Positions 50,555 through 60,552 of a DNA stretch of 64,000 nucleotides are shown piece after piece. This stretch comes from Trichomonas tenax (taxonomy: Eukaryota; Parabasalia; Trichomonadida; Trichomonadidae): NCBI GenBank assembly GCA_023091735.1, contig JALKBU010000057.1, forward strand, positions 1 through 64,000. The letters are read 5' to 3'. The notes beneath the pieces were generated by a model that did no database searches, was not told where the DNA came from, and saw only the letters and a list, made by a program, of their open reading frames with translations. A program made the translations under genes and the position numbers. The first letter of the stretch is position 1. Each line of letters opens with the position of its first letter.

Positions 50555-51669
50555 GATAGAGATCAAAAATGAAAGCTGGGCTCATGAAATTTAACGTACA
50601 TTTTCTATTGTTCTATTGATTTACGGAAATAAAAGAGTTACCTATTCCCAAAACACAGTATGCATAGAATAAAGATGATAGGCAAATCTCTTTATGTAAA
50701 TGTTTAACTACAGTTTATCTTATTAACACAGCTGGTTATCGTCCAGTAACTCGAAATTCACGTTTTATTTCAAATACCTTCAAATCTTACAAGTAACGAT
50801 TCTATTATCACTGCATGCGGTTTTGTCGCAGTTTTTCGTCTTATTTCTCTAAAACCTGCAAATCAATATATCAATGATTTCATAAAAGCATATTTCCGAC
50901 TTGCTGCCTAGTCCCTCAGATCGATTTTTTCCTAATAAAGAGTACACATAAATATCATCAAGAATCTATCGGCTCATTTTGAATTGCAAAAATAAACTCA
51001 TCATTCTTTCACTTTCAGAGACAGCATTACAACTGTTTGCATTCTTCATGCAATAGATATCAAGCCCTTTAGGTTATTTATTACGTATTGCTGTTTTGTT
51101 ATTGGAATAAACTATTGATTTCTTTTTCTATATGCTATTTTACAAGGATAATGAAATATTTGGTTTCCATAGCTCTTGCAGATGATATTCACTAATGATT
51201 TTATAACAAAAAGCATTTCTTGAAATAAATGACGTGCTATTTCGATCCAAAATCTATTTTTAGCTGTTTTATATGTACACGTCTAAAATATAGACAGCCC
51301 CAGTGTTTGTATTGCATTAATCACAGTCAAAAGGCTAAAAATGCAGTTTTAAGCTAAAAAAGAGATTTATTTTTCGTTTGGACAAAAATTGGCCGATAGA
51401 TTTCGAATAAGCTTTTACAGGGATGATATTAATCATATTTACTATATAATTAATATGTTTTCAAGCGAAAATAATTTTTTTCGTACGTTAATTTTTGTGA
51501 GTCCAGCTTTCAAAAATGTGACAATACCCTTTCAAAATTTATTAAAAAGTGACTATCGGCAGTTAAAAGTGACCAATAACTATGAAAATCAAGATTTATG
51601 GGTTATAGATTTTGTTTTTAGCCTTTCCTTCAATTGGATGGCAGGATGTATATGCTAGATAGTAGTATA
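50555..51669. other. Intergenic AT-rich DNA
   Basis: No supportable gene; the 90-codon frame at 51389-51658 has no family features. AAAAGTGAC elements at 51545 and 51565, exactly 20 bp apart, and AAATGTGAC at 51514 form another small group. Confidence 0.4.
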
Positions 51670-51917
51670 CAGAGTGTGATTTGCCACTGAAGTCCAAAAT
51701 TTTGGACACCCATGGTAAATCAACAATCTGAGAATATTCATAATCATAATTTCCCTAATATAATAAAATAAACAATTTTCCTATAATTTATATCGAAATC
51801 CTAGAACCAATAGAATGTTTCACGTTCATTGGGCTGCATCCATTTATGAATATTCTCAGAGTGGGGATTTACCATGGGTGGACAAAATTTTGGACTCCCA
51901 TGGCAAATCACAATCTG
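51670..51917. mobile_element. 248-bp foldback (MITE-like) element with TA ends
   Basis: Positions 51670-51743 and 51844-51917 are imperfect 74-bp inverted repeats (about 90% identical) around a 100-bp AT-rich centre. Outer ends read CAGAGTGTGATTTGCC and GGCAAATCACAATCTG, flanked by TA on both sides. Inside is AAAATTTTGGAC. TA duplications, CAG-type ends and AAAATTTTGGAC-like motifs are typical of Tc1/mariner MITEs, so this is probably a mariner-derived non-autonomous copy. T. vaginalis is known to carry mariner elements (Tvmar1), but I cannot show relationship. Confidence 0.75.
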
Positions 51918-52168
51918 TATGCTACTTAGATTTAAGTTTTTGCAAGTTTTGTTTTGATATTGTTCGATTCTTGTGTAAGATTAAGCATCCTTTCTATTTC
52001 AATTTGATTTCTTTTTATCCACATATATGTGCTTCGTAATGAGGGATCATCTTCTTAAATTTAATTTATGAGATGAAATATTCGAAAAATATCGATACAA
52101 AATGACAAGGTTGTTTGTATAGAGTATAACTACAGAAGTTTTTATTGTTAGATAGATATATTATTTAA
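51918..52168. other. Intergenic AT-rich DNA
   Basis: No feature seen between the foldback element and the Rab 3' end. Confidence 0.4.
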
Positions 52169-52747
52169 TTAACAGCAGGAACTATCTTTAGAATCCTTTG
52201 GCTTTCGCTGAATTTTTTTCTCGACAATAGATCCACGTTTGAAAAATTCTGAAAGAGCCTGTTCGAACAAACTTGATATACCGACACCTGTTTTTGCGCT
52301 CGTTTCAAAGAATGGCATGTGGTATTTGGCCGCAATGTTGGAAAGGTCATCGTTGGTGATGATTCTTTCCTCAGCAAGATCAACTTTATTTCCAGCGAGC
52401 AAGATAATAATATTTTCATCGCAATTAGTCATAACCATTGGATACCAATAATCTACAATACTGTCGGCTTTCGGTTTTGTGACATCGACAACTATAATCG
52501 CGATTTGACTGTTTCTAAAATACATTGGCACCAAGTTTCTGTATGCCTCCTGCCCGGCCGTATCCCACATGCTTAAAATATACGTATTTCCCGAATAAAT
52601 GACTTCTTTTTCGACACACGCCGCCCCAAGCGTCGGATGAATGTTCGGATTGTGCTTGTTCTCGTGGTAGCGTGTGACGATGGATGATTTTCCTACATCC
52701 GCATCGCCAACTATAACTACCTTTACTATAGTTTTCTGATCTTCCAT
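52169..52747 (-). CDS. Rab-family small GTPase
   Basis: A 192-aa GTP-binding switch protein of membrane traffic. All G motifs are intact: GDADVGKSS (P-loop, 14-22), Thr39 in switch I (PTLGAA), WDTAGQEAYR (61-70), NKVDLA and the SAK motif (ETSAKTG). It ends in CC, a double-geranylgeranylation signal (DSSCC). The effector loop PTLGAAC is close to the Rab5/Rab21/Rab22 type (TIGAAF), but the subfamily is uncertain in trichomonads, which have dozens of Rabs. I use the second in-frame ATG (52747). The first (52759) lies inside promoter sequence: AAAAGTGAC (52763-52755, minus strand) followed by the initiator TCATA (52752-52748) directly before the start. Confidence 0.96.
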   Translation of the reverse strand: MEDQKTIVKVVIVGDADVGKSSIVTRYHENKHNPNIHPTLGAACVEKEVIYSGNTYILSMWDTAGQEAYRNLVPMYFRNSQIAIIVVDVTKPKADSIVDYWYPMVMTNCDENIIILLAGNKVDLAEERIITNDDLSNIAAKYHMPFFETSAKTGVGISSLFEQALSEFFKRGSIVEKKIQRKPKDSKDSSCC

Positions 52748-53111
52748 TATGAATGTCACTTTTACCCTCCATTCTATGACAATTCTTTAATATATTGCTC
52801 CACACATTATAACACGGTACTGCTTTGTAAACTTAAATTTTGACACATAAATTCCAAATCATTCCGACATTTTCATGTTTATTGTCATAAATTTTATATT
52901 TACAAGGCAAAATTAATTCTGACAAATAAAACTTTATTTGTCAAATACATTAATTTACACGAAAAATGCATTTTATTTGACATATTTTATGAAAAGCATT
53001 TTATTATGCATATTATAGTAAAATCAGATCATAGTAATATAGGATTCAATGATTGAGGTGATGAGTGAAATAATTTTTGATTTACATAAAAAGATGAAAA
53101 CAAAATATTTA
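52748..53111. promoter_or_regulatory. Motif array upstream of the Rab gene
   Basis: Elements start at about 52839 (TTTGACACATAAA), 52880 (TTGTCATAAA), 52899 (TTTACAAGGCAAA), 52918 (TCTGACAAATAAA), 52933 (TTTATTTGTCAAA), 52954 (TTTACACGAAAAA) and 52972 (TTTATTTGACATA). The last five are 15-21 bp apart. The remainder of the stretch is AT-rich and holds no gene. Confidence 0.45.
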
Positions 53112-55985
53112 TTAATCATAAACAATAGTATAACCGGGAATTGACTCATTCCCGAATTTGACGTTCTGGCTCTAAGATATCTGGAAGCCGAACGCAAAAA
53201 CAAGTTCATAAACCGCACGTGTTACATGTATCGAATTTTCTTCTGCTGAATCTCTCTGAAGTTACACAAAAGCTGGAAAACTGGGTGCTCGAGTGACATC
53301 AGACCGGTAATGACTGGGTCACTTGTGTGTATACCGATCTTGATAACAAAATCGATTCCAATTTCTTTCTGAAGTTCATCTCTTCCAAGCAGAATCTGAC
53401 TGCTTCTTCCACATGTTCTGATGGCTTGTTGATAGCCATGAAGCCACCGCAGAATGTGTATTTGTTTATAAACGATCTCACTTTGGAAAGCGTCGTATAC
53501 TTCACTAAAACTGTGTCTAATGTGCAAATCATCTTCGCATTGATCTTCATTTGCTGTTCAATCGGTTGAGGTTCTTTCGGCACAAACATGATATCACCGA
53601 TTGTCGCTGAGTGAGTGCTGAAATAATACGAATTGTCGTTTCCAATGTCCTCCAATATCTGGTGTGGAATGACTTCAGAAAGCATCATTGAAATGCATTG
53701 GTGATGCTGTTCAATCGCGTTCTGGACGTAGACAAATTTAGTTATATCTTTAACAATGACAACGCATTGTGTGACTTGGTTTGTGTCGAAATCTAAAGCT
53801 GCGTGTGTGTCGCAGAAAGCAATGCATTCCATTTAGAAGTGATAATCGTTCCCTTCTCTGTCATTGAGTTGTATCTCTCTCATGAAACGAGGCTCTTCGC
53901 ATTTGTTGAATATGTTCATTATCTTTGTCACGAAGTAATCCATATCTGCTTTAGAATTAGTTTCGACTTCGAGGTCGTGGAAATTGTTGACGTCCAAATT
54001 CTTGTTGAGAACAGCAATTCCTGTGTGAGTGAGAGCTGTGAATCTCGAAGACTCTTCGAATGTCGTGTGTTTGTCACTGAAGCATCTTACTGTCTGAATT
54101 AGATCGAGAACAACGTCGTGACTCATTGTTATCATCGGATCAATCATAAACAGTAACTTCATCGCATCTTTCGTGATCTTTCTGACCCTCAGCAAAAATA
54201 CTCATCAGCAAAACAACAATATCGCCAGCAAACGTGAATTCTTGTGAAGCGAGGCGCTCGAAGCCTGCAAAGTTAACAGGGATTGTGTTATAGTCTTCAT
54301 ACAAGATTCCCATACTGAAGACATATTGGTCTTGAATCTGGATCCAATTATAGAGTTGATTTCTCACTTTTAGATAATGTTCCTAAAGTTTCGTTCAAAA
54401 GAAGAGATTGCATCTCTAAAATCTACTTAACTTCTGTTCTATTCGGCCCTTTTGTTTCCATTGGATAACACTCCAAGAAAGACAAAGCGATCGCCAAAAA
54501 CGTCATTCTCATCGACGCGAAAGGAGTCTTAACATAACCGGATGCCTGGCAATCAATGTCGGCATTGATTACGAAAGCCTTTTGGTAAAAGTATGACGTG
54601 AAAACAAACAAACGTAGGAATGATCGATAAAGCAAGTAAAACAATCATTGGAGTATTAAGAAGATCCAAATTCATTATAGAGATTGCAGAAAGAGCAGCG
54701 TTGTCCTGCTTCGATCTTCTTGTCTGTTCGCCAATGATTTTCTTGAGTTCGCTCATTGGAAGAGAGATGAAACAAGAAGCGATGTCTTCCATCTGCGTCT
54801 AAAACATGAAAAGATACAACATCATTGGGAAAGAATAAAGTAACAAACAAATCAATAAAGAACAAACCATGTGAATGTTGATGCTCAATGGAATGGTGTT
54901 GAATGATGTCGCGAGTGTGAATTCTTCTGTTATGTCTTTAACGAATGTAAATAAATTAAGAGAAAGATGGAAATAAGAAATGTCCATCGTATCTGTCTCC
55001 AAAAATCTAACAATAAGTTCGTTAAGTGTTGATCCTGTATTTCCTATAACTTCGTTACTAAATCTGTCTATAAATCTCTTCACAGGTGCTCTTGTGCTGT
55101 CTATTTCCTGCAGGGCATCAGCAGTCAATGCCATCGCTTGTCTAACTAAATATTCATAGTTGGCGAGTTTGTCGTCTGATGGATAGTATTTAGCGATGTA
55201 TTGCGGATACCAATGTGGAGAAATTTGCTGCTTTCTTTCTTCTGAGTTCGACATTGGGGTGTCCGCTGTATGATAGAGACCCATGTTGAGGCATTTAAAT
55301 AGAGCATAACGAGTAATAACGTGAAGAAGATTCGATGCTTGGTTCCGGAAATTCGATGTTCGTTGGATTTCTTCAACAACGCCATTGAGTTTATGTACGA
55401 AGACACTCACGAAGGCCAAAAGAACGACACTTACAATGAAGAAAAAGATCATTGCGACCCAAACTTGGCCGATTTTTTCGTGAAGAAGTAATCCATTGAC
55501 ATCTTCTTTCTTTTGTAGCATATTCTTATCTACATCGTCTGTGTTGATCTCGTGACCAAGAATTTCGATGTCTTGAACGAGATCTGATCAATTTCCGCCA
55601 ATCATTGGAAAAATCGTGATAATATTCTTAAGAGCACGATCAAAATGCGCAGGAACTCCAGAATTGAGCATGTTTAAGTCATCAAATAGTTTTCTTGCAG
55701 ATGTGATTATCGTAAGCATTGAAGAACGAAATAATTTCAGAAGTCGTTGAAGTGTTTCTGTGACTTATAATATGGCACATTTGGAGGTAATAAGCACGCT
55801 TGATGATCATTGTTGAATATTTCGTCAATACTGGAACATTATTTCTTTGATGAGCTCGTTCCACGGGACGTCGAGGAACCCCGCGAAGTCCTGGTATGAG
55901 TCTGATTCAAGTTTACTTTCGTCAAAACCTGAATCATTTATCAAAAAAATTGAAATTGAGAACTTCATCTCGTTCAAAAATTATT
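53112..55985 (-). pseudogene. Decayed membrane-bound class III nucleotidyl cyclase gene
   Basis: The minus strand carries, in order, pieces of a trichomonad transmembrane cyclase. They are an N-terminal remnant (DFAGFLDVPWNELI), membrane helices (VAMIFFFIVSVVLLAFVSVF), a PAS-like part, the MLSEVIPHQIL lead-in to the catalytic domain, the NTG-type loop KIGIHTSDPVITGLM, and the end block HVTRAVYELVFAFGFQ. The frame is broken at many places: an in-frame TGA at 55590-55588, an in-frame TAA at 53835-53833, a stop in the last block, and frame changes near 55860, 55730, 54800, 54200 and 53420. The first half of the gene is missing. Metal-binding residues cannot be judged. It is related to, but not a copy of, the gene at 7008-11447. 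Confidence 0.9.
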
Positions 55986-57050
55986 TCTTTAGGGCTGGAA
56001 AGCCCAAAAATACAATAAAAATCAATTCTATTGCTTATAACGTACAAATTTTTAATTTGAGAGGAGTGATGTGAAAAATGGAGATTTTTGGAGTTATCAT
56101 ATTAGGCATATTAATAATGTTAAAAAGTTGAAAACGGTTTGATCTGAAAAAAATAGTGTCACATTTTAACAATGAAATATAATAGATCTGTATTTGGAAA
56201 CGGAAAGCAAAATCAAACAAAGACATTTTCTCCTCATTTATTTTTACACCCCCTCTTATAATTAATTTCCTTACAAATGTACTGATGCGGCTTAACTTAC
56301 AGTTAGTTTTATTTTTGAATATAAATAAGACCATTTGATTAGTAATAGTTTGTACATTATATATACGAAATATCTAGCAAATCGCCACATGAGATTCTGG
56401 GAAAAATTGAGATGAAATTTTTTAAGGATTGAAAACTATTTTTATCAATTTATGCTAAAGAAGAAGCTTCTTGGATTAATTATCATATCTTTTGCAATGT
56501 TCATGTTAGCAAGAATACTATGGCAAAAGATTGTATAGTCTGTCTTTGTTGGTGAGCGAAAACATAACTTTCTTTGTTCCTGTGAAAAAATGCGACGATA
56601 GAAAAAGTACGTTAAAAAGCGCGATTGTACATTTTTCCTTACTAACGCATTATTATAATCTGCATAATGCATACAATAGATTTATGGAATCATTTAAGAT
56701 ATTAGTTTTTTTGATCAGAAAATCAGCTCTGACTATATGCGTAAATACCAAATTTCATAAAATTATGATTGAAAATCAATTATTTTGAAAGATTTACTTG
56801 ACGGAAACGATATAATTCAATATCATGAATAATGAACTAAAGAGATAACGAAATCCTTCATGAACTATACTATTTTCGAGTCAAAAAGCTTAGTTTTTCA
56901 ATACTGGACCTGCTGTGATCATATTGGACAAGTTTGGGATATATTTCAAATTTTCTGATCGTTTCCTTTCGGATATAGCATATATAGGCATGACATAGTA
57001 CATTGGTCATAGTCTTAAGGCTCAATTCTAGTTTTATGAGTCAAGCAACC
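55986..57050. other. Gene-poor AT-rich DNA
   Basis: No further part of the cyclase is recognisable and no other gene is seen. Confidence 0.4.
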
Positions 57051-57059
57051 GTCACTTTT
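57051..57059 (+). promoter_or_regulatory. GTCACTTTT element before SF3B6-like pseudogene
   Basis: GTCACTTTT, nine nt before the ATG at 57068, contains the initiator-like TCACT. CAACCGTC just upstream matches the M3 consensus in reverse orientation. A promoter is thus retained in front of a broken gene. Confidence 0.45.
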
Positions 57060-57067
57060 AGTCAAAA

Positions 57068-57349
57068 ATGGATTATTCGAGACCAATAACATTGGCGAAG
57101 AATGACAATAGAATTTTGTATGTCAGAAACATTCCTTTCGGTTTCGATGGTAAAGATGTCTTCGAATTGTTTTCTCGATAATATATGGTTCAATTTTTCA
57201 GATCAGAATTGGATGCACACCATCGACAACTGGACACGCGTTCGTTGTCAACGACAATATCTTAGACGCACAAGCACTACTACACATTACAAAACAGATA
57301 TTTAATTGTTCAATATTACAGAATTAACCAACAACAATCGGCAAAATAA
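57068..57349 (+). pseudogene. SF3B6: Broken SF3B6 (p14) spliceosomal protein gene
   Basis: The sequence encodes an RNA-recognition-motif protein very like p14, which contacts the pre-mRNA branch point in the U2 snRNP. Three segments in three frames match p14 in order: NRILYVRNIPFGFDGKDVFE (RNP2 region), YGSIFQIRIGCTPSTTGHAF (RNP1 region) and NRYLIVQYYRINQQQ (the conserved NRYLVVLYY). After the first segment five extra bases (TAATA, 57179-57183) introduce a stop and shift the frame. Between the second and third segments there is another shift and a loss of several codons near 57280. No trichomonad intron signals (GTAYGT...ACTAACACACAG) are seen that could repair it. An intact copy is expected elsewhere in the genome. 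Confidence 0.88.
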
Positions 57350-58003
57350 CACCGCTTTCCTAATGAAAATCACAAGGTTTGGAAGAATACATTATTCCTT
57401 ATCTTATTACTCGTTTACCCAATTTTAACAAAAAATTCTTTGAGTCCATGGGTTACTTTATATAATTATAGTTTCTTAAGTTATTTTATTGATCAATATA
57501 TTTTCTTCAAAATATATTTTTTGCGGTTTCATGGATTTAGTGTAGATTTAAACTCACTGCTTTGTTTGCAATAACGTGTATAAGTAAAGCTTGATATAAC
57601 TTCATATTGATTTTTATTTCAAATAATTTCCAACTAATAACGACCAGAAATGGCCGGAAACAGTCAACATAGGGCTTAAATAGACTATTTTCCAGCCAAA
57701 AAAGGAGTGTCAGCCAAATAAAAAAGCCATCGTTATTTGACCAAATATTATAACGAATGTTGGATCTTCACTTTCACTCAAATTCCTTTTTGAACTTAAT
57801 ATTGCATTATGTGATATGTAAACAAGCAGAAATCCAATTTTTTTCCTTCAATGTCGTAAATGTTGCGCAAAAAAACAAATGTAAGCACCCACAAAGACCA
57901 TACATACACTGCAGTCGTCATAATATTTATATGTTTTGTCTGAAATATAGTTAAAAAGCTAAAATACATTTAAATTTCTCAAGCAGTCCGTAAATAAATA
58001 AAT
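57350..58003. other. Intergenic AT-rich DNA
   Basis: No supportable feature. Confidence 0.4.
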
Positions 58004-58678
58004 TTAGATTTGTGCAACAATAGGAATCGATTGGAAATAAGAGTTACGCATCTTATACCTGAACTTCGCAGGAACTGGAAAATTGATAGTCCTTGTCCAA
58101 ACATCTTCGACCGTTTTGGTGATGATTGGCTCTTCATGCTTCCCAACTGAGAGCGGTTCCGGCTCCTCCGGAGTCTGTTCTGTTTCTGATTTAGGTTTAT
58201 TATTTTGCCTTCTCCTTGCATTCCTCTTCTGGCGAATTGTCCATTTCTTTAGTTCTCTGCGGTCTCGACTAAAAATCGGGATCGTGAGTACTATTTGTTC
58301 GTCTGTTTCTTTTGATGCCGGTCTCGCAATATATCCGAGCTGGTGGAGCGACCCGTTAATGGAAGACTTGCATTTTCCCATGAGTAGAATCAGTTGCTTG
58401 ATATTTATAGCAATAGAGTTCTCCATGAAAATAACGCCTGTGGCAAAACTCCTCTTCCAGTCATTTTCGTCATGTTTTACGACATATTCTTTAATAATTT
58501 TCAGGCGTTTATTGAACATTTCCACCTTTTCGCCCCTTTTAGCGTTGGCCACTTCCATATGGAACCTGTCGCGCAGCTGCATGTAGCCCTCGAGGTCAGC
58601 TTCACTTAGAAGTTTCAAGTTGCCGGTGCATTTTCCGTTTTTGACTTCCCTGATGTCCTCGACGTCGTCTGTTTCCAT
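58004..58678 (-). CDS. Initiator-binding-domain (IBD) protein, IBP39 family
   Basis: The 224-aa protein carries the trichomonad-specific DNA-binding domain first found in IBP39, which recognises the Inr core promoter. The domain spans about residues 25-120: a helical first half, WKRSFATGVIF..NSIAINIKQL (74-96), then GKCKSSINGSLHQLGY (101-116). The latter is the recognition-helix signature of the family. The second half is a Lys/Arg-rich stretch (KKWTIRQKRNARRRQ), then an acidic Pro-rich linker and a short C-terminal part. IBP39 also has a C-terminal domain that binds RNA polymerase II; here the tail is shorter and not clearly the same. It is likely a transcription factor acting on initiator-like sites such as those in this window. 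The stop overlaps TAAA. Confidence 0.87.
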   Translation of the reverse strand: METDDVEDIREVKNGKCTGNLKLLSEADLEGYMQLRDRFHMEVANAKRGEKVEMFNKRLKIIKEYVVKHDENDWKRSFATGVIFMENSIAINIKQLILLMGKCKSSINGSLHQLGYIARPASKETDEQIVLTIPIFSRDRRELKKWTIRQKRNARRRQNNKPKSETEQTPEEPEPLSVGKHEEPIITKTVEDVWTRTINFPVPAKFRYKMRNSYFQSIPIVAQI

Positions 58679-59756
58679 TGATGAAATTTGAATTAAAAAT
58701 ACCCAAAAATTGTCAAACTTTGGGTATAGCTTTCAAATGCTTCGAAAAGTTCATGCTTCAAAGAAAAAGATATGGTTGAATAAATGAAGTGAGGTCAAAA
58801 TTATTTGAATAAATTCAATGCATATCCATCACTTTTTTGACCACATTCAACATTCTTTCGCTGCTGAAGAGGAATATATCATATTTCATTTGTGTCAAAC
58901 GATAGTTATCAAAAAATGAGAGAATTTAAAGGACTATCCATGCTGTACAGTGAATGTAGCGCGATTTCATTAGTTTTTCAAAAAACGTTAAATTTCTCTC
59001 AATTTGAAAATGACGAAAAACATTCTCTATTTTGATTTATAGAATTAAACTTTTCGTAGATTTTTGAAAGAAGCACAAAAGTGTCAGAAAAATCTTTTTA
59101 ATTATTCTCGCTTTGCTTGCCAAAAAGTGACTAGCATTCTGCAAAAATTCTGGCCTCGAACTCTGCATGAGCTTACAGAAGCATCACCCAGAGGAATGTA
59201 AAATTGACTACAAAACTCTGACATTTAGAAATGAATCAACAAGTTAATTTCATTGCTCTGAATAATATGAGGTGGGAAATTAGAAAAAAAATATTGATGT
59301 CGATTATCTAAAGTTGCTGACACTTCATATCCAACACCACCGATATATGTTAATATATACATATACATGAGCTGAATATCTCTCAATCATGGTTTGGGCT
59401 TCTATTGTCTTCTATGGGGTCAAAATCGTAAAGAAATCACATCAAAGGAGCATGGTATTTATTGAAAAGCGTTCTTGGATTTTAAGAATTCAAAAATTTC
59501 ATGAGACTTCATTTCTATTGCAATTGATAATGGAGATTTATATCATAATGATGATAAAATGTGAATGATTGACATTACATCATAGTGATAATTAAACTAG
59601 TTTGACTTACTTGAGTTAGTGATAAGCAAAGCTTAGCTGCTCACGAATTGCATTCAAATTTTGAGACCACTATATAAGGAAAATATAAAGTAACCAATTA
59701 TCCACTATGTTGAATTGAAACAAAATAACAATCTCAATTTCTCGCACCTCAGCACG
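58679..59756. other. Gene-poor AT-rich DNA
   Basis: No supportable gene. An AAAAAGTGAC element occurs at 59124-59133. Confidence 0.4.
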
Positions 59757-59869
59757 ATGGCATTGGAGCACATCAACGGGCAGATCCGAAACGTATGCAA
59801 TGAAAATGATACATTTGAAATGGTTGTTTTAATTTCTTTCTAAGTATATTCATGCTATGCGCCAAATGA

Positions 59870-60136
59870 ATGAGCTCCAAATCCACTTCCATTAAAAAGG
59901 ACGCGACTTTCGATCAAACAAAATGCTGCACAAACGTTATGCTCCTCACACACATCACCGAAGAAGCAGTTGTAGATGCTTTGCTGGCCAAATGTGGATG
60001 GCACTTTCCCTCAAATCACGCAATTATTGTAGATCAATTATCAACCATCTCTGCAAAAATCAAGGTTGGTAAATATCTTGAGCATCAGCTTCATGGAACA
60101 GGAATTAAGTCGAGGTTCATGCAAAAAATGAAATAA
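59870..60136 (+). CDS. Small hypothetical protein, possibly a gene remnant
   Basis: An 88-aa frame with balanced composition (HITEEAVVDALLAKCGWHFP, then GKYLEHQLHGTGIKSRF). It is unlike the low-complexity frames around it, and GC content rises over 59745-60130. Another protein-like start (MALEHINGQIRNVCNENDTF) lies at 59757 in a different frame, and the sequence between reads IHAMRQMNELQIHF in a third. This suggests one former gene with frame shifts, beginning at 59757. I recognise no family, and I see no intron signals that would join the parts. Confidence 0.4.
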   Translation: MSSKSTSIKKDATFDQTKCCTNVMLLTHITEEAVVDALLAKCGWHFPSNHAIIVDQLSTISAKIKVGKYLEHQLHGTGIKSRFMQKMK

Positions 60137-60552
60137 TCAAAATTCAATTCCAAATATTTTATTTTCATTCATTTTAAACTAAACCATTAATATTTACTCT
60201 TAATTGCTATTAATATCCATTTAATAAATCAATCAAACTATTCAGGTAGTGGGGAAAATGCGTAGAAGAAATTGCATAGTGGATGTGAACATAAGAAATA
60301 TTTCAATGAGTTCTATCAATTCCACTATTGCATTTTCCCACAAACAGATTTACCGGTTCTGACAATCTGACAATTTACAGAGTGACTCATTGACCCGCAA
60401 AACAATAATAAACTTTATTGAGCTTGCCAAAGATATTGTAAAGATTATACTTTGTGATGTTTGTGTTAATAATTTAGCCCATTATCATTTTCATGATTTG
60501 ACATTGAAAGTTTTTAATGTTTTCAATTATTGATAAAAATACAAACAAAATT
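60137..60552. other. Intergenic AT-rich DNA
   Basis: 3' region of the phosphodiesterase-like gene. Positions 60241-60355 contain a rough inverted arrangement of GGGAAAATGCG and GCATTTTCCC, a possible stem of about 10 bp. Nothing else is seen. Confidence 0.4.

Noticed and set aside
51958..51976. GTTCGATTC resembling a tRNA B box
   Set aside because: No A box at a suitable distance upstream and no cloverleaf pairing.
57179..57202. A possible very short intron repairing the p14 gene
   Set aside because: No GTAYGT donor or ACTAACACACAG acceptor is present, and the five extra bases TAATA do not fit trichomonad introns of any known length.
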